Shown here piece after piece: positions 36,627-44,656 of a DNA stretch of 64,000 bases. The DNA lies in NCBI RefSeq assembly GCF_000620305.1, contig NZ_KK211100.1, positions 680,735 through 744,734 on the forward strand, given 5' to 3'. Position 1 is the stretch's first letter; each line of letters opens with the position of its first letter. This DNA is from Desulfitibacter alkalitolerans DSM 16504. Lineage in GTDB: Bacteria; Bacillota; DSM-16504; Desulfitibacterales; Desulfitibacteraceae. Under the pieces are notes generated by a model. The model was not told the DNA's origin and did not search any database. It worked only from the letters and a program-made list of their open reading frames with translations. A program made the position numbers and the translations under genes.

Positions 36627-36851
36627 TTATCCTCCACACATCACTGGTAGTAAGATTACCTCACAATTATCTGTTATTTCATCATCTAACATTTTAAGAG
36701 AACCATTCACTAACACATTACCTATTTCTATAGAATCGACTTCCAATGTTTCAAGTAAATTTCTTATGGTTCCACCATCCCATTTCACTTCAATCTTATG
36801 ACCATATTTTGTATATGGCTTCATCTGAGGACTTAGTACAACAGTAACCAT
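36627..36851 (-). CDS. MoaD/ThiS-like sulfur carrier protein
   Basis: Ubiquitin-fold protein of 74 residues ending in Cys-Gly-Gly, the exposed diglycine needed for thiocarboxylation. Its IEVKWDGGTIRNLLETL and NGSLKMLDDEI segments match the MoaD/ThiS fold. ATG at 36849-36851 preferred over a TTG three codons earlier. Placed upstream of the aldehyde oxidoreductase unit, it likely donates sulfur for the tungsto- or molybdopterin of that enzyme. AOR-linked MoaD-like proteins are common in Clostridia. Confidence 0.85.
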   Translation of the reverse strand: MVTVVLSPQMKPYTKYGHKIEVKWDGGTIRNLLETLEVDSIEIGNVLVNGSLKMLDDEITDNCEVILLPVMCGG

Positions 36852-36984
36852 GCTCAACACCCACTCTTTCTTGGCACATAACTTTTTGTGATAAGAAGTA
36901 CTTTTATTAATGCATTTTTAGCATATGGTAAATTTCTAAGCACTTGCATGTTAGAAGATATAAAAGCAGTTAAGTTTAAAAAAC

Positions 36985-37023
36985 AGGGAAGTCAAGAGGA
37001 GGTTCAGTCATATTGACTTCCCT
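36985..37023 (-). terminator. terminator after hydroxyacid dehydrogenase gene
   Basis: AGGGAAGTCAA and TTGACTTCCCT form an 11-bp perfect stem; on the minus strand GTTTTTTAAAC follows. It closes the dehydrogenase/TRAP operon. The 285-base gap it sits in holds nothing else obvious. Confidence 0.85.
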
Positions 37024-37136
37024 AACTACATAAAAATTGTAGTTGATGCCTTAGTTGTTCCAGCAAGATTTATAAGTATTATAAGACCTACAATCTATAA
37101 CGCTGTGAAATATAGTTAACCACAAGGGTTTATCTT

Positions 37137-37994
37137 CTAATCAATAACTTTATATACTGCACAACAGTCTTCTGAGCCATAGCCTGCTTCACTAGCTTGT
37201 TTGAAATAGTCCACGGCCTGTTTAAATAGTTTATAATCCTTGCCCCACGCTTCAGACATTTCCTTGCCTAATCGAATGTCTTTTAGAGCAAGATCAACCG
37301 CAAACCTGTTTTTAAAGTCATTGTTTACTATCCATGGACCACGCACCTGCAGTTGAAAACTATTTGCGCCTGTGTCAAGCAGAAGTTCTAACAATAATTT
37401 GGAATCAATTCCTGCTTTTTCGCCAAGCCTCATCCCTTCCGCAAAAACAGCCACATTAGCCATGCCTATTAGGTTGCTAATGATTTTAACTGCTGCAGAT
37501 GCTTCAACGTCACCACAATATACGGGTTTTCCAACAATTTCTAATATGTCTTTAACCTTATCAAACACCTCTTTTTGTCCTCCTGCAAATATAGGCTCTG
37601 TGCCTTCTTCAGCCTGTACAGGCCCTTTGCCAAGTGGGCATTCTAAAAAGCCAATACCCCTTTGTTCTGCTTCATCAGCAAGCTTGCGAGCTGTTTGCGG
37701 ATCAATTGTGCTGACATCAATATAAACTGACCCCTTCTTCATTTTACTAAGCAGCCCATCTTCCCCTAACATCACTGATTCTACGTGCTTAGGTAATGGA
37801 AGACTTGTAAAAATAACATCTGCATCATGAATTTCATTAATATCCTTTGATGCTCTGCCGGTAGTTCCTACTTTTAAAACATTGTCAATAGCTTCCTGCT
37901 TCAAATCATAAACCACCGTTTCTTTTCCAGCACGGATTAGATTTCTTGCAAGTCCTCCACCCATATTTCCCAATCCTATAAATCCAAATTTCAT
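37137..37994 (-). CDS. 3-hydroxyisobutyrate-dehydrogenase-family enzyme
   Basis: NAD(P)-dependent beta-hydroxyacid dehydrogenase, 285 residues from ATG at 37992-37994 with GGAGG upstream. It has the Rossmann loop GFIGLGNMGGG, the substrate segment TSLPLPKHVE, a GSVYIDVSTIDP motif and catalytic lysine region AAVKIISNLIG. Family members act on 3-hydroxyisobutyrate, tartronate semialdehyde, 6-phosphogluconate-like or sulfo-hydroxyacids. It follows the TRAP permease gene by about 34 bases, so it likely oxidises the hydroxyacid imported by system 2. Confidence 0.9.
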   Translation of the reverse strand: MKFGFIGLGNMGGGLARNLIRAGKETVVYDLKQEAIDNVLKVGTTGRASKDINEIHDADVIFTSLPLPKHVESVMLGEDGLLSKMKKGSVYIDVSTIDPQTARKLADEAEQRGIGFLECPLGKGPVQAEEGTEPIFAGGQKEVFDKVKDILEIVGKPVYCGDVEASAAVKIISNLIGMANVAVFAEGMRLGEKAGIDSKLLLELLLDTGANSFQLQVRGPWIVNNDFKNRFAVDLALKDIRLGKEMSEAWGKDYKLFKQAVDYFKQASEAGYGSEDCCAVYKVID

Positions 37995-38028
37995 GTTTAT
38001 TTCCTCCATTATTTTTATATTTTTATAT

Positions 38029-39300
38029 TTATCTAATGATGCTAGGTAGCCATAAGACAAGCTGAGGCACATATGTTATAAGCAATAAAGCTAACAGTAG
38101 AGCTCCAAGAAGAGGAAGTATGCTCTTGGTTATTCGTTCTATGGTTGTCTTCATAATAGGTGCTGCCACAAATAAACAGACACCTACTGGAGGAGTAGCC
38201 ATTCCTATGGTTAGATTAATTACCATTAAAACTCCGAAGTGGACCGGATCTACCCCAACGCTATATGCTATTGGAGCAAGAATTGGACCAAGCAATACTA
38301 TAATGGCTGCTGTTTCCATAAACATTCCAACGGCCAACAAAAATACGTTTATTATCGCTAAAATTAGAAGTTTGTTGGTAGTAATACCTGTTACAAATTG
38401 AGCCATTGCTTGTGGAATCTTTTCAATGCTCAATATCCAGCCAAAGGGATTTGATGCCGCTACAATTAACATTATGATAGCTGCTGTAATGCCACTGGTA
38501 ATCAAACTTTCAACAAGATCCTTCATAGTAAGAGATCGATACACTAACGCTCCTAATAACAAGGAGTAAAATACTGCAATAGCTCCACCTTCAGTTGGAG
38601 TAAAAACACCACCTCGAATTCCAATAATGATAATTAGCGGCATTATTAATGCAAGTGCACCATCCTTAAGACCCTGAAACAGAATACGCAGAGAAAATTC
38701 ACTATCTCCTTTGGGATGGTTCTTTATTGTAGCAATAATATAAGTTGTTATCATTAAAAAAGCTGCGATAATCAACCCTGGAATGATACCGCCAACGAAC
38801 ATTGCACCTATAGAAACATTTATGGTGGCACCATATATTATCATCATAGTACTAGGAGGAATTACTGGTCCTAGTACTCCACATGAAGCAGCTAGTGATG
38901 CCACATAATCTTTATCATAACCCTCCTTCTCCATATCAGGCCCTAAAACCTTTGCCATTGCAGCTGTGTCAGCCACAGCTGAACCACTAAGACCAGCAAA
39001 AACTGTTGCAGTAACAATCATTACTTGCGAAAGCCCACCTTTTATACGCCCTACAATGATTTTAGCAAAACGCATTAAACGAAAGGTTACTCCCGTCCTA
39101 CTCATCAGATCCCCAGCTAACACGAAAAATGGAATAGCCATTAATGGAAAAGATGTTGTTGACTGATACATTTGCAAAGTAAGAACTTGTAAAGGAAAAG
39201 GGGAAAACAGTAGAAAAACAATTGCTCCAAGTGCTAAAGCTATTGATATGGGAACTCCTGCAAGCAGCCCAATAATAAATGGTAGAAAAAGCCATAACAT
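38029..39300 (-). CDS. dctM: TRAP transporter large permease subunit (system 2)
   Basis: DctM subunit, 423 residues, about 12 membrane helices with usual motifs (AGLSGSAVADTAAMAK, PPSTMMIIYG, INLTIGMATPPVGVCLF). It starts directly at the end of the small subunit gene. It transports a carboxylate with sodium or proton. Followed closely by the hydroxyacid dehydrogenase gene. Confidence 0.94.
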   Translation of the reverse strand: MLWLFLPFIIGLLAGVPISIALALGAIVFLLFSPFPLQVLTLQMYQSTTSFPLMAIPFFVLAGDLMSRTGVTFRLMRFAKIIVGRIKGGLSQVMIVTATVFAGLSGSAVADTAAMAKVLGPDMEKEGYDKDYVASLAASCGVLGPVIPPSTMMIIYGATINVSIGAMFVGGIIPGLIIAAFLMITTYIIATIKNHPKGDSEFSLRILFQGLKDGALALIMPLIIIIGIRGGVFTPTEGGAIAVFYSLLLGALVYRSLTMKDLVESLITSGITAAIIMLIVAASNPFGWILSIEKIPQAMAQFVTGITTNKLLILAIINVFLLAVGMFMETAAIIVLLGPILAPIAYSVGVDPVHFGVLMVINLTIGMATPPVGVCLFVAAPIMKTTIERITKSILPLLGALLLALLLITYVPQLVLWLPSIIR

Positions 39301-39807
39301 TTAATTATTTGCCCCCTTTCTTATAAGACTATAAACATTCTGATAAAGGAGATTTACTGTGTGTAAAGTCATAATAATGCCCCCCACAGGAACACTAAGC
39401 CTAGGCCAAACCACAGATATTCTTAGGGCTTCTGAGATAATATGAGTACTTTTCTGCACCAAAACAACTCCGGTATAAGTTAGAAATACTGCGAAAAATA
39501 AAACCGCAATCTTAACTAATACTGCTAAAGCAGCTTGAAGGTTTTCTGGTAGCATGCCAGCAAAAATTGTAATACCTATATGTTCCCAACCTTTTAAAGC
39601 TATCCCTGAGCCTACAAATGTCATCCAAGCCATCAGAAATATTGTCAGTTCTTCAGGCCATGATAGAGCTGCGTTTAAAACATAACGAAAGAATACTTGT
39701 CCTAAGACAGTTGTAACCATAACAGCCATTACAATTAACAAAAACACTCTGCATACCTTATCTACGTTGTCACTTAGGCGTTGTAATAAGTTTCCAAAAG
39801 CCGCCAC
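39301..39807 (-). CDS. dctQ: TRAP transporter small permease subunit (system 2)
   Basis: DctQ subunit with four membrane helices and the RYVLNAALSWPEELTIFLMAW motif. A GTG at 39805-39807 is chosen because AAGGAGG lies 8 bases upstream; the frame is open 18 codons further. About 168 residues. It is followed by the large subunit with no gap. Confidence 0.9.
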   Translation of the reverse strand: MAAFGNLLQRLSDNVDKVCRVFLLIVMAVMVTTVLGQVFFRYVLNAALSWPEELTIFLMAWMTFVGSGIALKGWEHIGITIFAGMLPENLQAALAVLVKIAVLFFAVFLTYTGVVLVQKSTHIISEALRISVVWPRLSVPVGGIIMTLHTVNLLYQNVYSLIRKGANN

Positions 39808-39858
39808 ATCACGTTCCTCCTTAATAAGTTGCTGCCAGCTCTGAATCGTGATAGTTAG

Positions 39859-39885
39859 CACCCTGGGGTAATGGACCCCAGGGTG
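39859..39885 (-). terminator. hairpin between dctP and dctQ (system 2)
   Basis: CACCCTGGGG and CCCCAGGGTG form a perfect 10-bp stem with a 7-base loop. No T-run follows on the minus strand, so it is more likely an mRNA-stabilising element that lets the binding protein be made in excess over the permease. Confidence 0.55.
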
Positions 39886-39907
39886 TATATTTAATTATTC
39901 AAAAGTC

Positions 39908-40951
39908 CTATTTTTGAAATTCAACTACCCTTCTAACCAAGTCCTGGTCAACTTTATCTGCAAATTCATTCCATACTGCATCTTTGATACTCATCCATTT
40001 TTCCATTTCTTCATCTGTTGGATAATAGAACTCCCCACCAACTCTTTCCATCTCTACTCTTAGTTCATCAACTAATTTTGGTGCAATTTCAAAATTATAC
40101 GCCTGTGCTTCTTCTGCAGCTTCTAAAACGGCTTGCTGCTGATCTGTTGTAAGTTTATTCCAGGTATGCAAACTCATAAAACAAAAATGCATGTTTTGAA
40201 CTCCACCAACCTCAGAATAGTAGTGCATAGCTTCATGCTGTTTTGCACTAGTTGTCCACATATGCTGAACATAGGTTCCTTCAACCACTTTTTGTTCTAA
40301 TGCCATGTAAACCTCAGGCCAAGGAACGGGGGTAGGAGAGGCTCCCCATGCTCTTAGAATTGCCTGTTCAATGGGTGAAGCAGTTGCTCTAATCTTAAGG
40401 CCTCTTAAATCTTCGGGCACTTTTACAGGTTTACGGTTATTACCCAAGACACGGTAATCTCCCACGTCTACAAAGAAAAGACCCTTAATGCCCAATTCTT
40501 GTCCCACAGACTCCATTAGTTCTTTTCCTATTTCTCCACCCCACACTTTTTGACCGTTTTCGATTGATGTCATGATATAAGGTAAGTCTCCAAATAAAAA
40601 CTGATCAGTAAAAGGCGCCATATTATTTGTACCCGCAGAACCTATGTCAATAGTTCCTATTTGAGCTCCTTCAACTGCAGTTTGGTCGCCTGCAAGAGTT
40701 CCAGCACCAAAAATTTCTATTGTTATTTGACCATTTGTTTTTTCTTCAACTAATTCTTTAAATTTGTCATAGGTCAACTCTACTGCACTACCAGGGCCAC
40801 CTGTATGTGCAAGTACCATTTCTATTGGTTGCTGTGCTGCATCACCATTTGAACCTTGTGGAGCTTCTGGAGCTTTAGATCCTCCACCACATCCGACTAC
40901 TAGACTTCCAATTAACATTACCATCAACACAATAGCAAAAGCTTTTTTCAA
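39908..40951 (-). CDS. dctP: TRAP transporter substrate-binding lipoprotein (system 2)
   Basis: DctP receptor, about 347 residues. Lipobox LVVGC gives a lipidated cysteine after the signal peptide. The carboxylate-binding arginine region reads LKIRATASPI. TTG at 40949-40951 is chosen because GGAGG stands just before it; an ATG six codons upstream is alternative. It leads the unit dctP-dctQ-dctM-hydroxyacid dehydrogenase, downstream of the IclR regulator gene on the same strand (101-base gap). Confidence 0.92.
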   Translation of the reverse strand: MKKAFAIVLMVMLIGSLVVGCGGGSKAPEAPQGSNGDAAQQPIEMVLAHTGGPGSAVELTYDKFKELVEEKTNGQITIEIFGAGTLAGDQTAVEGAQIGTIDIGSAGTNNMAPFTDQFLFGDLPYIMTSIENGQKVWGGEIGKELMESVGQELGIKGLFFVDVGDYRVLGNNRKPVKVPEDLRGLKIRATASPIEQAILRAWGASPTPVPWPEVYMALEQKVVEGTYVQHMWTTSAKQHEAMHYYSEVGGVQNMHFCFMSLHTWNKLTTDQQQAVLEAAEEAQAYNFEIAPKLVDELRVEMERVGGEFYYPTDEEMEKWMSIKDAVWNEFADKVDQDLVRRVVEFQK

Positions 40952-41052
40952 TACAATTACCTCCCCCAAATTCTAATAATTTAACACAGAGCACATATAT
41001 TAGAGATACATCCCTCCCTTAATGAGAAATATTTTCACACCATATATACTTG

Positions 41053-41829
41053 CTATATTATTTCATCTTTAAGTTTCATTTGCATTTTGTTATTAATATC
41101 CTTTGCAACCGAAAAAAGCATATCTCTAAAAACGGGAATTTTAGTATCTGGAAATCTATTAGCTGGGGCAATGATGCTAATAGCCGCTACTACATTATTC
41201 TGGTTATCGTGAATTCCAGTAGCAATACACCTGACACCTTCAAATCCTTCTTCATTATCCATAGCAAAGTTCTGTTTTCTAATTTCAATAAACTCTTCCT
41301 TCAATTTAATTAGACTTGTGATAGTATTACCTGTTCTCATAGGGAATGTAGATGGAAGTATCATATCTAACTTTTGCTCAGGCAACCATGCCAATAGATA
41401 TTTGCCAATAGCCGATGAAGTAGCAGGCAGACGAAAGTGCTCTAGGTTTGCTTTTAATACTTCTGGGCTCTCTACCCTAGCTAAATGAAGGACTTCCTGT
41501 TTGTCCAATATACCTAAACCAATGGTCTCCCTGCTTGACTCAGCAAGTTTTTCCATGTAATACAAAGCTACTTCCTTAAGATTGGTTAGTTTTGAATTAA
41601 ATGCTGAGTTTTTTAAATCTAACAATCTGAAACCTAGTCTATATTTTGAATTACGTGGGTTTTGGTAAATATAGCCCCTAGCTTCGAGTGTTATTAACAA
41701 GCGGTGAACCGTACTAGATGACAGACCTATTTCTCTTGCTAATTCGTTACACCCTAATTCATAAGGCGGTTCATTTAATGCCTCCACTATATCAAGAGCA
41801 CGATTCAAAGACTGCACATAATTTTTCAA
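41053..41829 (-). CDS. IclR-family transcriptional regulator
   Basis: 258-residue IclR protein: N-terminal winged helix (SLNRALDIVEALNEP, ELAREIGLSSSTVHRLLITLE) and C-terminal effector domain with conserved GILDKQEVL, AWLPEQKLD and EGVRCIATGI. IclR regulators sense small acids and control adjacent catabolic genes. It is placed upstream of TRAP system 2 and divergent from the cupin gene. Two matching inverted sites at 41853-41870 and 42029-42046 in the divergent region are likely its operators. Confidence 0.94.
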   Translation of the reverse strand: MKNYVQSLNRALDIVEALNEPPYELGCNELAREIGLSSSTVHRLLITLEARGYIYQNPRNSKYRLGFRLLDLKNSAFNSKLTNLKEVALYYMEKLAESSRETIGLGILDKQEVLHLARVESPEVLKANLEHFRLPATSSAIGKYLLAWLPEQKLDMILPSTFPMRTGNTITSLIKLKEEFIEIRKQNFAMDNEEGFEGVRCIATGIHDNQNNVVAAISIIAPANRFPDTKIPVFRDMLFSVAKDINNKMQMKLKDEII

Positions 41830-41852
41830 AATTGTTCCTCCTTGTATTATTG

Positions 41853-41870
41853 TCCCACATCGTGGAATGC
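41853..41870 (-). promoter_or_regulatory. predicted IclR operator, site 1
   Basis: TCCCACATCGTGGAATGC contains the imperfect palindrome CCAC-atc-GTGG, typical of IclR-type sites. It sits 24 bases upstream of the regulator start, suited to autorepression. Confidence 0.6.
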
Positions 41871-42028
41871 TATATCAATTTTTTAAAATATATCATGCAA
41901 AGAATATTTTGTCAATTTAATTATTTTACAAAAAAACTTATTTTTATACTATATATATGGTCATATTTACTTTATTTGCAAGGTTTTAACGGAAATTTCT
42001 GATTATTTATTTAAAATTTAAATGAATG

Positions 42029-42046
42029 GCATTCCACATAGCGGGA
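42029..42046 (+). promoter_or_regulatory. predicted IclR operator, site 2
   Basis: The reverse complement, TCCCGCTATGTGGAATGC, matches site 1 at 14 of 18 positions with an identical GTGGAATGC half. The opposite orientation relative to site 1 mirrors the divergent gene pair. Confidence 0.6.
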
Positions 42047-42199
42047 TACATCTTTGTTTAAATGTTGTCTGTTTTTGAAAAACATGCTAGTATTAATAAG
42101 GTATGTTACTCGTTTTTATAATACATAAATAATAGTTGCTTCCATTATTTTTTAAAGTTTTACAAATAACTAAATTTAATTATGTGAGGTGTAGTATCA

Positions 42200-42586
42200 A
42201 TGGCATTTGTTTATCAGTTATCTGAATTAATTGAAAGAATTTCACCTAAACCTAACACAAGATATGCAAAAATAGTTTTAGATCACAATAATATACCCGG
42301 TTCTCCTATGTCTCTAGGCTTTTTTCGCTTCGAACCCGGGCAGGTTGGTCCAAAACATGCTCATGACACAGAAGTAGAAATATATATCACAATTAAGGGA
42401 CAAGGGCAAGTAATAGTAGGAGATGATGTTATTGAGATGAGAAGTGGTACAATAGTATATGTCCCCCCACAGATAGAACACGAAACTCGAAATACTGGAG
42501 ATACAGATTTAGAGTTCTATGGCATTTTTTCTCCAAGCTTAGATTTGTCTTCAATGAGAAAGTGGGAACAGGCATCAAAAGAATAA
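42200..42586 (+). CDS. small cupin-domain protein
   Basis: 128-residue single-domain cupin. The metal-binding motif H-x-H-x4-E is exact (His53, His55, Glu60) and the second-motif histidine is His94 (PPQIEH). GAGGTG precedes the ATG. Small cupins of this kind act as isomerases, dioxygenases or ligand binders; no specific reaction can be assigned. It is divergent from the IclR gene and shares its control region, so it is probably part of the system 2 pathway. Confidence 0.88.
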   Translation: MAFVYQLSELIERISPKPNTRYAKIVLDHNNIPGSPMSLGFFRFEPGQVGPKHAHDTEVEIYITIKGQGQVIVGDDVIEMRSGTIVYVPPQIEHETRNTGDTDLEFYGIFSPSLDLSSMRKWEQASKE

Positions 42587-42914
42587 AATAGATATATATT
42601 TAACATGGCTTATCACTTTTTGTATGGAAACTTAATTAATCTATTTTCAAATCAAAAAAACGCCTACCGAGTTAGGTTAGCGTTTTAAAAAGAATTGATG
42701 AAGATAAGCGACTTGGTCCCTGACCTCTTAACTGCCAGTTACATAAAGATTAGTCATTTCTATTGAACTGATGAATTTATCCTCTGGAAACCTAACCAAG
42801 GAATAATTAACAACTTGGCTAAAGAATAACACTTCATCAATTATAAGTAATTAATGCCTGGCCTAGTCTATAATTCCATTTATTGCATTATTGTCAGCTT
42901 CATATTTCAGTCCT
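42587..42914. other. intergenic region after cupin gene
   Basis: Contains the terminator at 42653-42682 and, on the minus strand at about 42728-42850, a 40-codon open frame without a start, ending in MTNLYVTGS, possibly a gene remnant. Nothing else recognised. Confidence 0.4.
42653..42682 (+). terminator. terminator of cupin gene
   Basis: A-run, then ACGCCTACC and GGTTAGCGT pairing with an internal mismatch, then TTTT. It follows the cupin stop by about 65 bases. Confidence 0.6.
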
Positions 42915-43775
42915 CTAAATATATTTTAAAAAAGTGCTGCACTTTATACCTGCAGCAGTATTTCCACCGGTTGACTTTACAATTCCGCCGCTTATGGATA
43001 TGGTACCGCCTGAGCCTCCAGCAAAGGCGTTTCCTCCGCCGCCAATACCTGCAGAAGCAAAGCCTCCTGCTGCTGTCACGATACCGCCACTGATGCTGAT
43101 ATTTCCTCCGTCTTGAACACCCGCTCCACCAATACCGGCACCTCCCCCAAAGCTTCCACTGCCACCTGTGACTGTTACTGTTCCTCCATGTATGACTACA
43201 TTACCACCCCTGCTTCCATTACCTCCACCAATGCTAGCGCCTCCGCTCTTACCCGTTGCTGATACGCTACCTCCGCTTATGGTTACGGTTCCGTCTAAAG
43301 CTGTAGAAGTATAGCTGCTGTTGCCCCCTCCGCCACCAATACCAGCTCCTCCATAGTATGGAAAGCTGCTTGAGGTTAGTCCATCTCCGCCTGTTGATAT
43401 AACTGTCCCACCTTCTATAATAATACTGCCTCCAAAACTTCCCGGCATGTCATTACTGTCGCCTCCGCCGCCAATGCCTGCGGCTCCGCCATGCCACCAG
43501 CGGTAGTCCTTCCAGCACCACCTGCTGCCTGTATTTCTCCACCCCGTATTGTTATTTGGCCGCTAGTACCTCTCCGGCTGGCACCAATACCGGCACTACC
43601 AGGAGCCCCCTCTGCGTTTCTATGCCACCCTCAATGGTTATGGTGCCGCCGTTTGCCCCTTTACCACCGCCGATGCCTGCTCCTTCACCGAGTTTATACC
43701 CTGATGACAGCTGGTAGCCCATAGCTGTTACGGTTCCTCCATTAATAGTTATGTTTCCTCCCGAACCTCCGTTAC
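42915..43775 (-). pseudogene. glycine-rich repeat surface protein remnant
   Basis: Minus-strand DNA encodes many copies of a GG-x-ITISGG-x-V-x-A-x-GG-x-GAGIGGG repeat, typical of large secreted beta-structured surface proteins. The repeat continues over at least 860 bases but in three frames: 42915-43448 is open, then shifts near 43490 and again near 43610. No start, signal peptide or anchoring domain remains, and one end is fused to a TetR-type gene. It is a fragment of a larger lost gene. The repeat-rich sequence is more GC-rich than its surroundings. Confidence 0.8.
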
Positions 43776-44313
43776 CGCAGATACCATAGTAGAAACTGCG
43801 GGAGTTTCTAAAGGAGCATTCTATGTTTATTTTGAATCAAAGGATGCCCTCATTACCAACCTGATTGCAGACACCGTAAATAAAGTGGACCTGGATTATA
43901 AATCCTATATAGAATCATTTCCAGTAGGCACACCGGCATCAGATATCCTTATTTCATTAGTTGAAAAAATAGCTTATGTTATTACCGACTTTATAGGGTA
44001 TGACGCTATAAAGAGCATATATGAGGTTCAAATAACAAGAAAAGTAAATACGAATGCTTTATTAAACTACAACAGGGATCTATACAAATTGTTCAGTGAG
44101 GTAATAACCTTGGGTATTCGGCAGGGAGAGTTTAATAATATGATAAACCCGGATCCCATTGCGAAACACTTTATTCTTGCATTACGGGTGCTAACTTATG
44201 AATGGTGCATCAGATACCCTGATTTTGACTTAAAGGTTCAGTTTCTGGAACACTTTAAAATACTTTTAGCAGGTATTAGAAAGCAAGAAAATCATAGGCT
44301 TATGTCTGAATAA
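43775..44313 (+). pseudogene. TetR-family regulator lacking its N-terminus
   Basis: Continues from the junction with the glycine-rich remnant and reads DTIVETAGVSKGAFYVYFES, the helix-turn-helix recognition part of TetR proteins, then a complete ligand domain ending in RKQENHRLMSE. The first 20-30 residues, including the first helix and the start codon, are missing. No ribosome site precedes it; the first ATG in the remaining sequence falls after the DNA-binding helix. It cannot bind DNA normally if expressed. Formed by the same deletion that truncated the surface protein gene. Confidence 0.8.
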
Positions 44314-44656
44314 GGTGCCCCGTCAGCTGTTCAGCAAGCACATGATCGTCAAGCGCTTCTTCAGGAGCTTTTTCAATTGGTCCCTTGTTCAGGAAAATCT
44401 GGCAGATAAAAGGGTTTCCAGTATTTTGGTAAAATATATTATTATGAAAATAAAAACTTGAATAATGAAAATATTAACGTTAAGAAAAATAAGAGGAGGG
44501 GGAATATGGCTATAACTATACCGGAAAAAATGTCAGGTGTATTTGTACATACTCAAAATCATCTGTAGTTGAAAGAACCATGGTTTTGATTAAACCATGG
44601 TTCCTATTATATATACAATTTTTTATCTGATACTTCTGGAATTTATAACTGAATTT
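44314..44656. other. intergenic region with leader-like frame and terminator
   Basis: Holds a 20-codon frame (44506-44568, ATG after GAGGAGGGGG, encoding MAITIPEKMSGVFVHTQNHL) followed directly by the 12-bp terminator hairpin at 44575-44603. With no plus-strand gene downstream it is probably the surviving start of a deleted gene. Nothing else recognised. Confidence 0.4.
44575..44603 (-). terminator. terminator of hydroxyproline operon
   Basis: GAACCATGGTTT and AAACCATGGTTC form a perfect 12-bp stem with loop TGATT, 54 bases after the hypD stop. TTTC follows on the minus strand. Confidence 0.75.

Larger units (their letters stand above)
41830..42199. other. divergent regulatory region iclR / cupin gene
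   Basis: 370-base AT-rich region between the IclR gene and the cupin gene, with no coding sequence. It carries the two predicted operator copies, one near the IclR start (24 bases away) and one about 150 bases before the cupin start. No confident -35/-10 pair was found. Confidence 0.6.

Noticed and set aside
42934-43116. Plus-strand proline-rich frame across the glycine-rich repeats
   Set aside because: It is the reverse complement shadow of GG-type repeats and has no start signals.
44506-44568. Attenuator leader peptide
   Set aside because: The following hairpin looks right, but no plus-strand gene lies downstream for it to control; a gene-start remnant is more likely.
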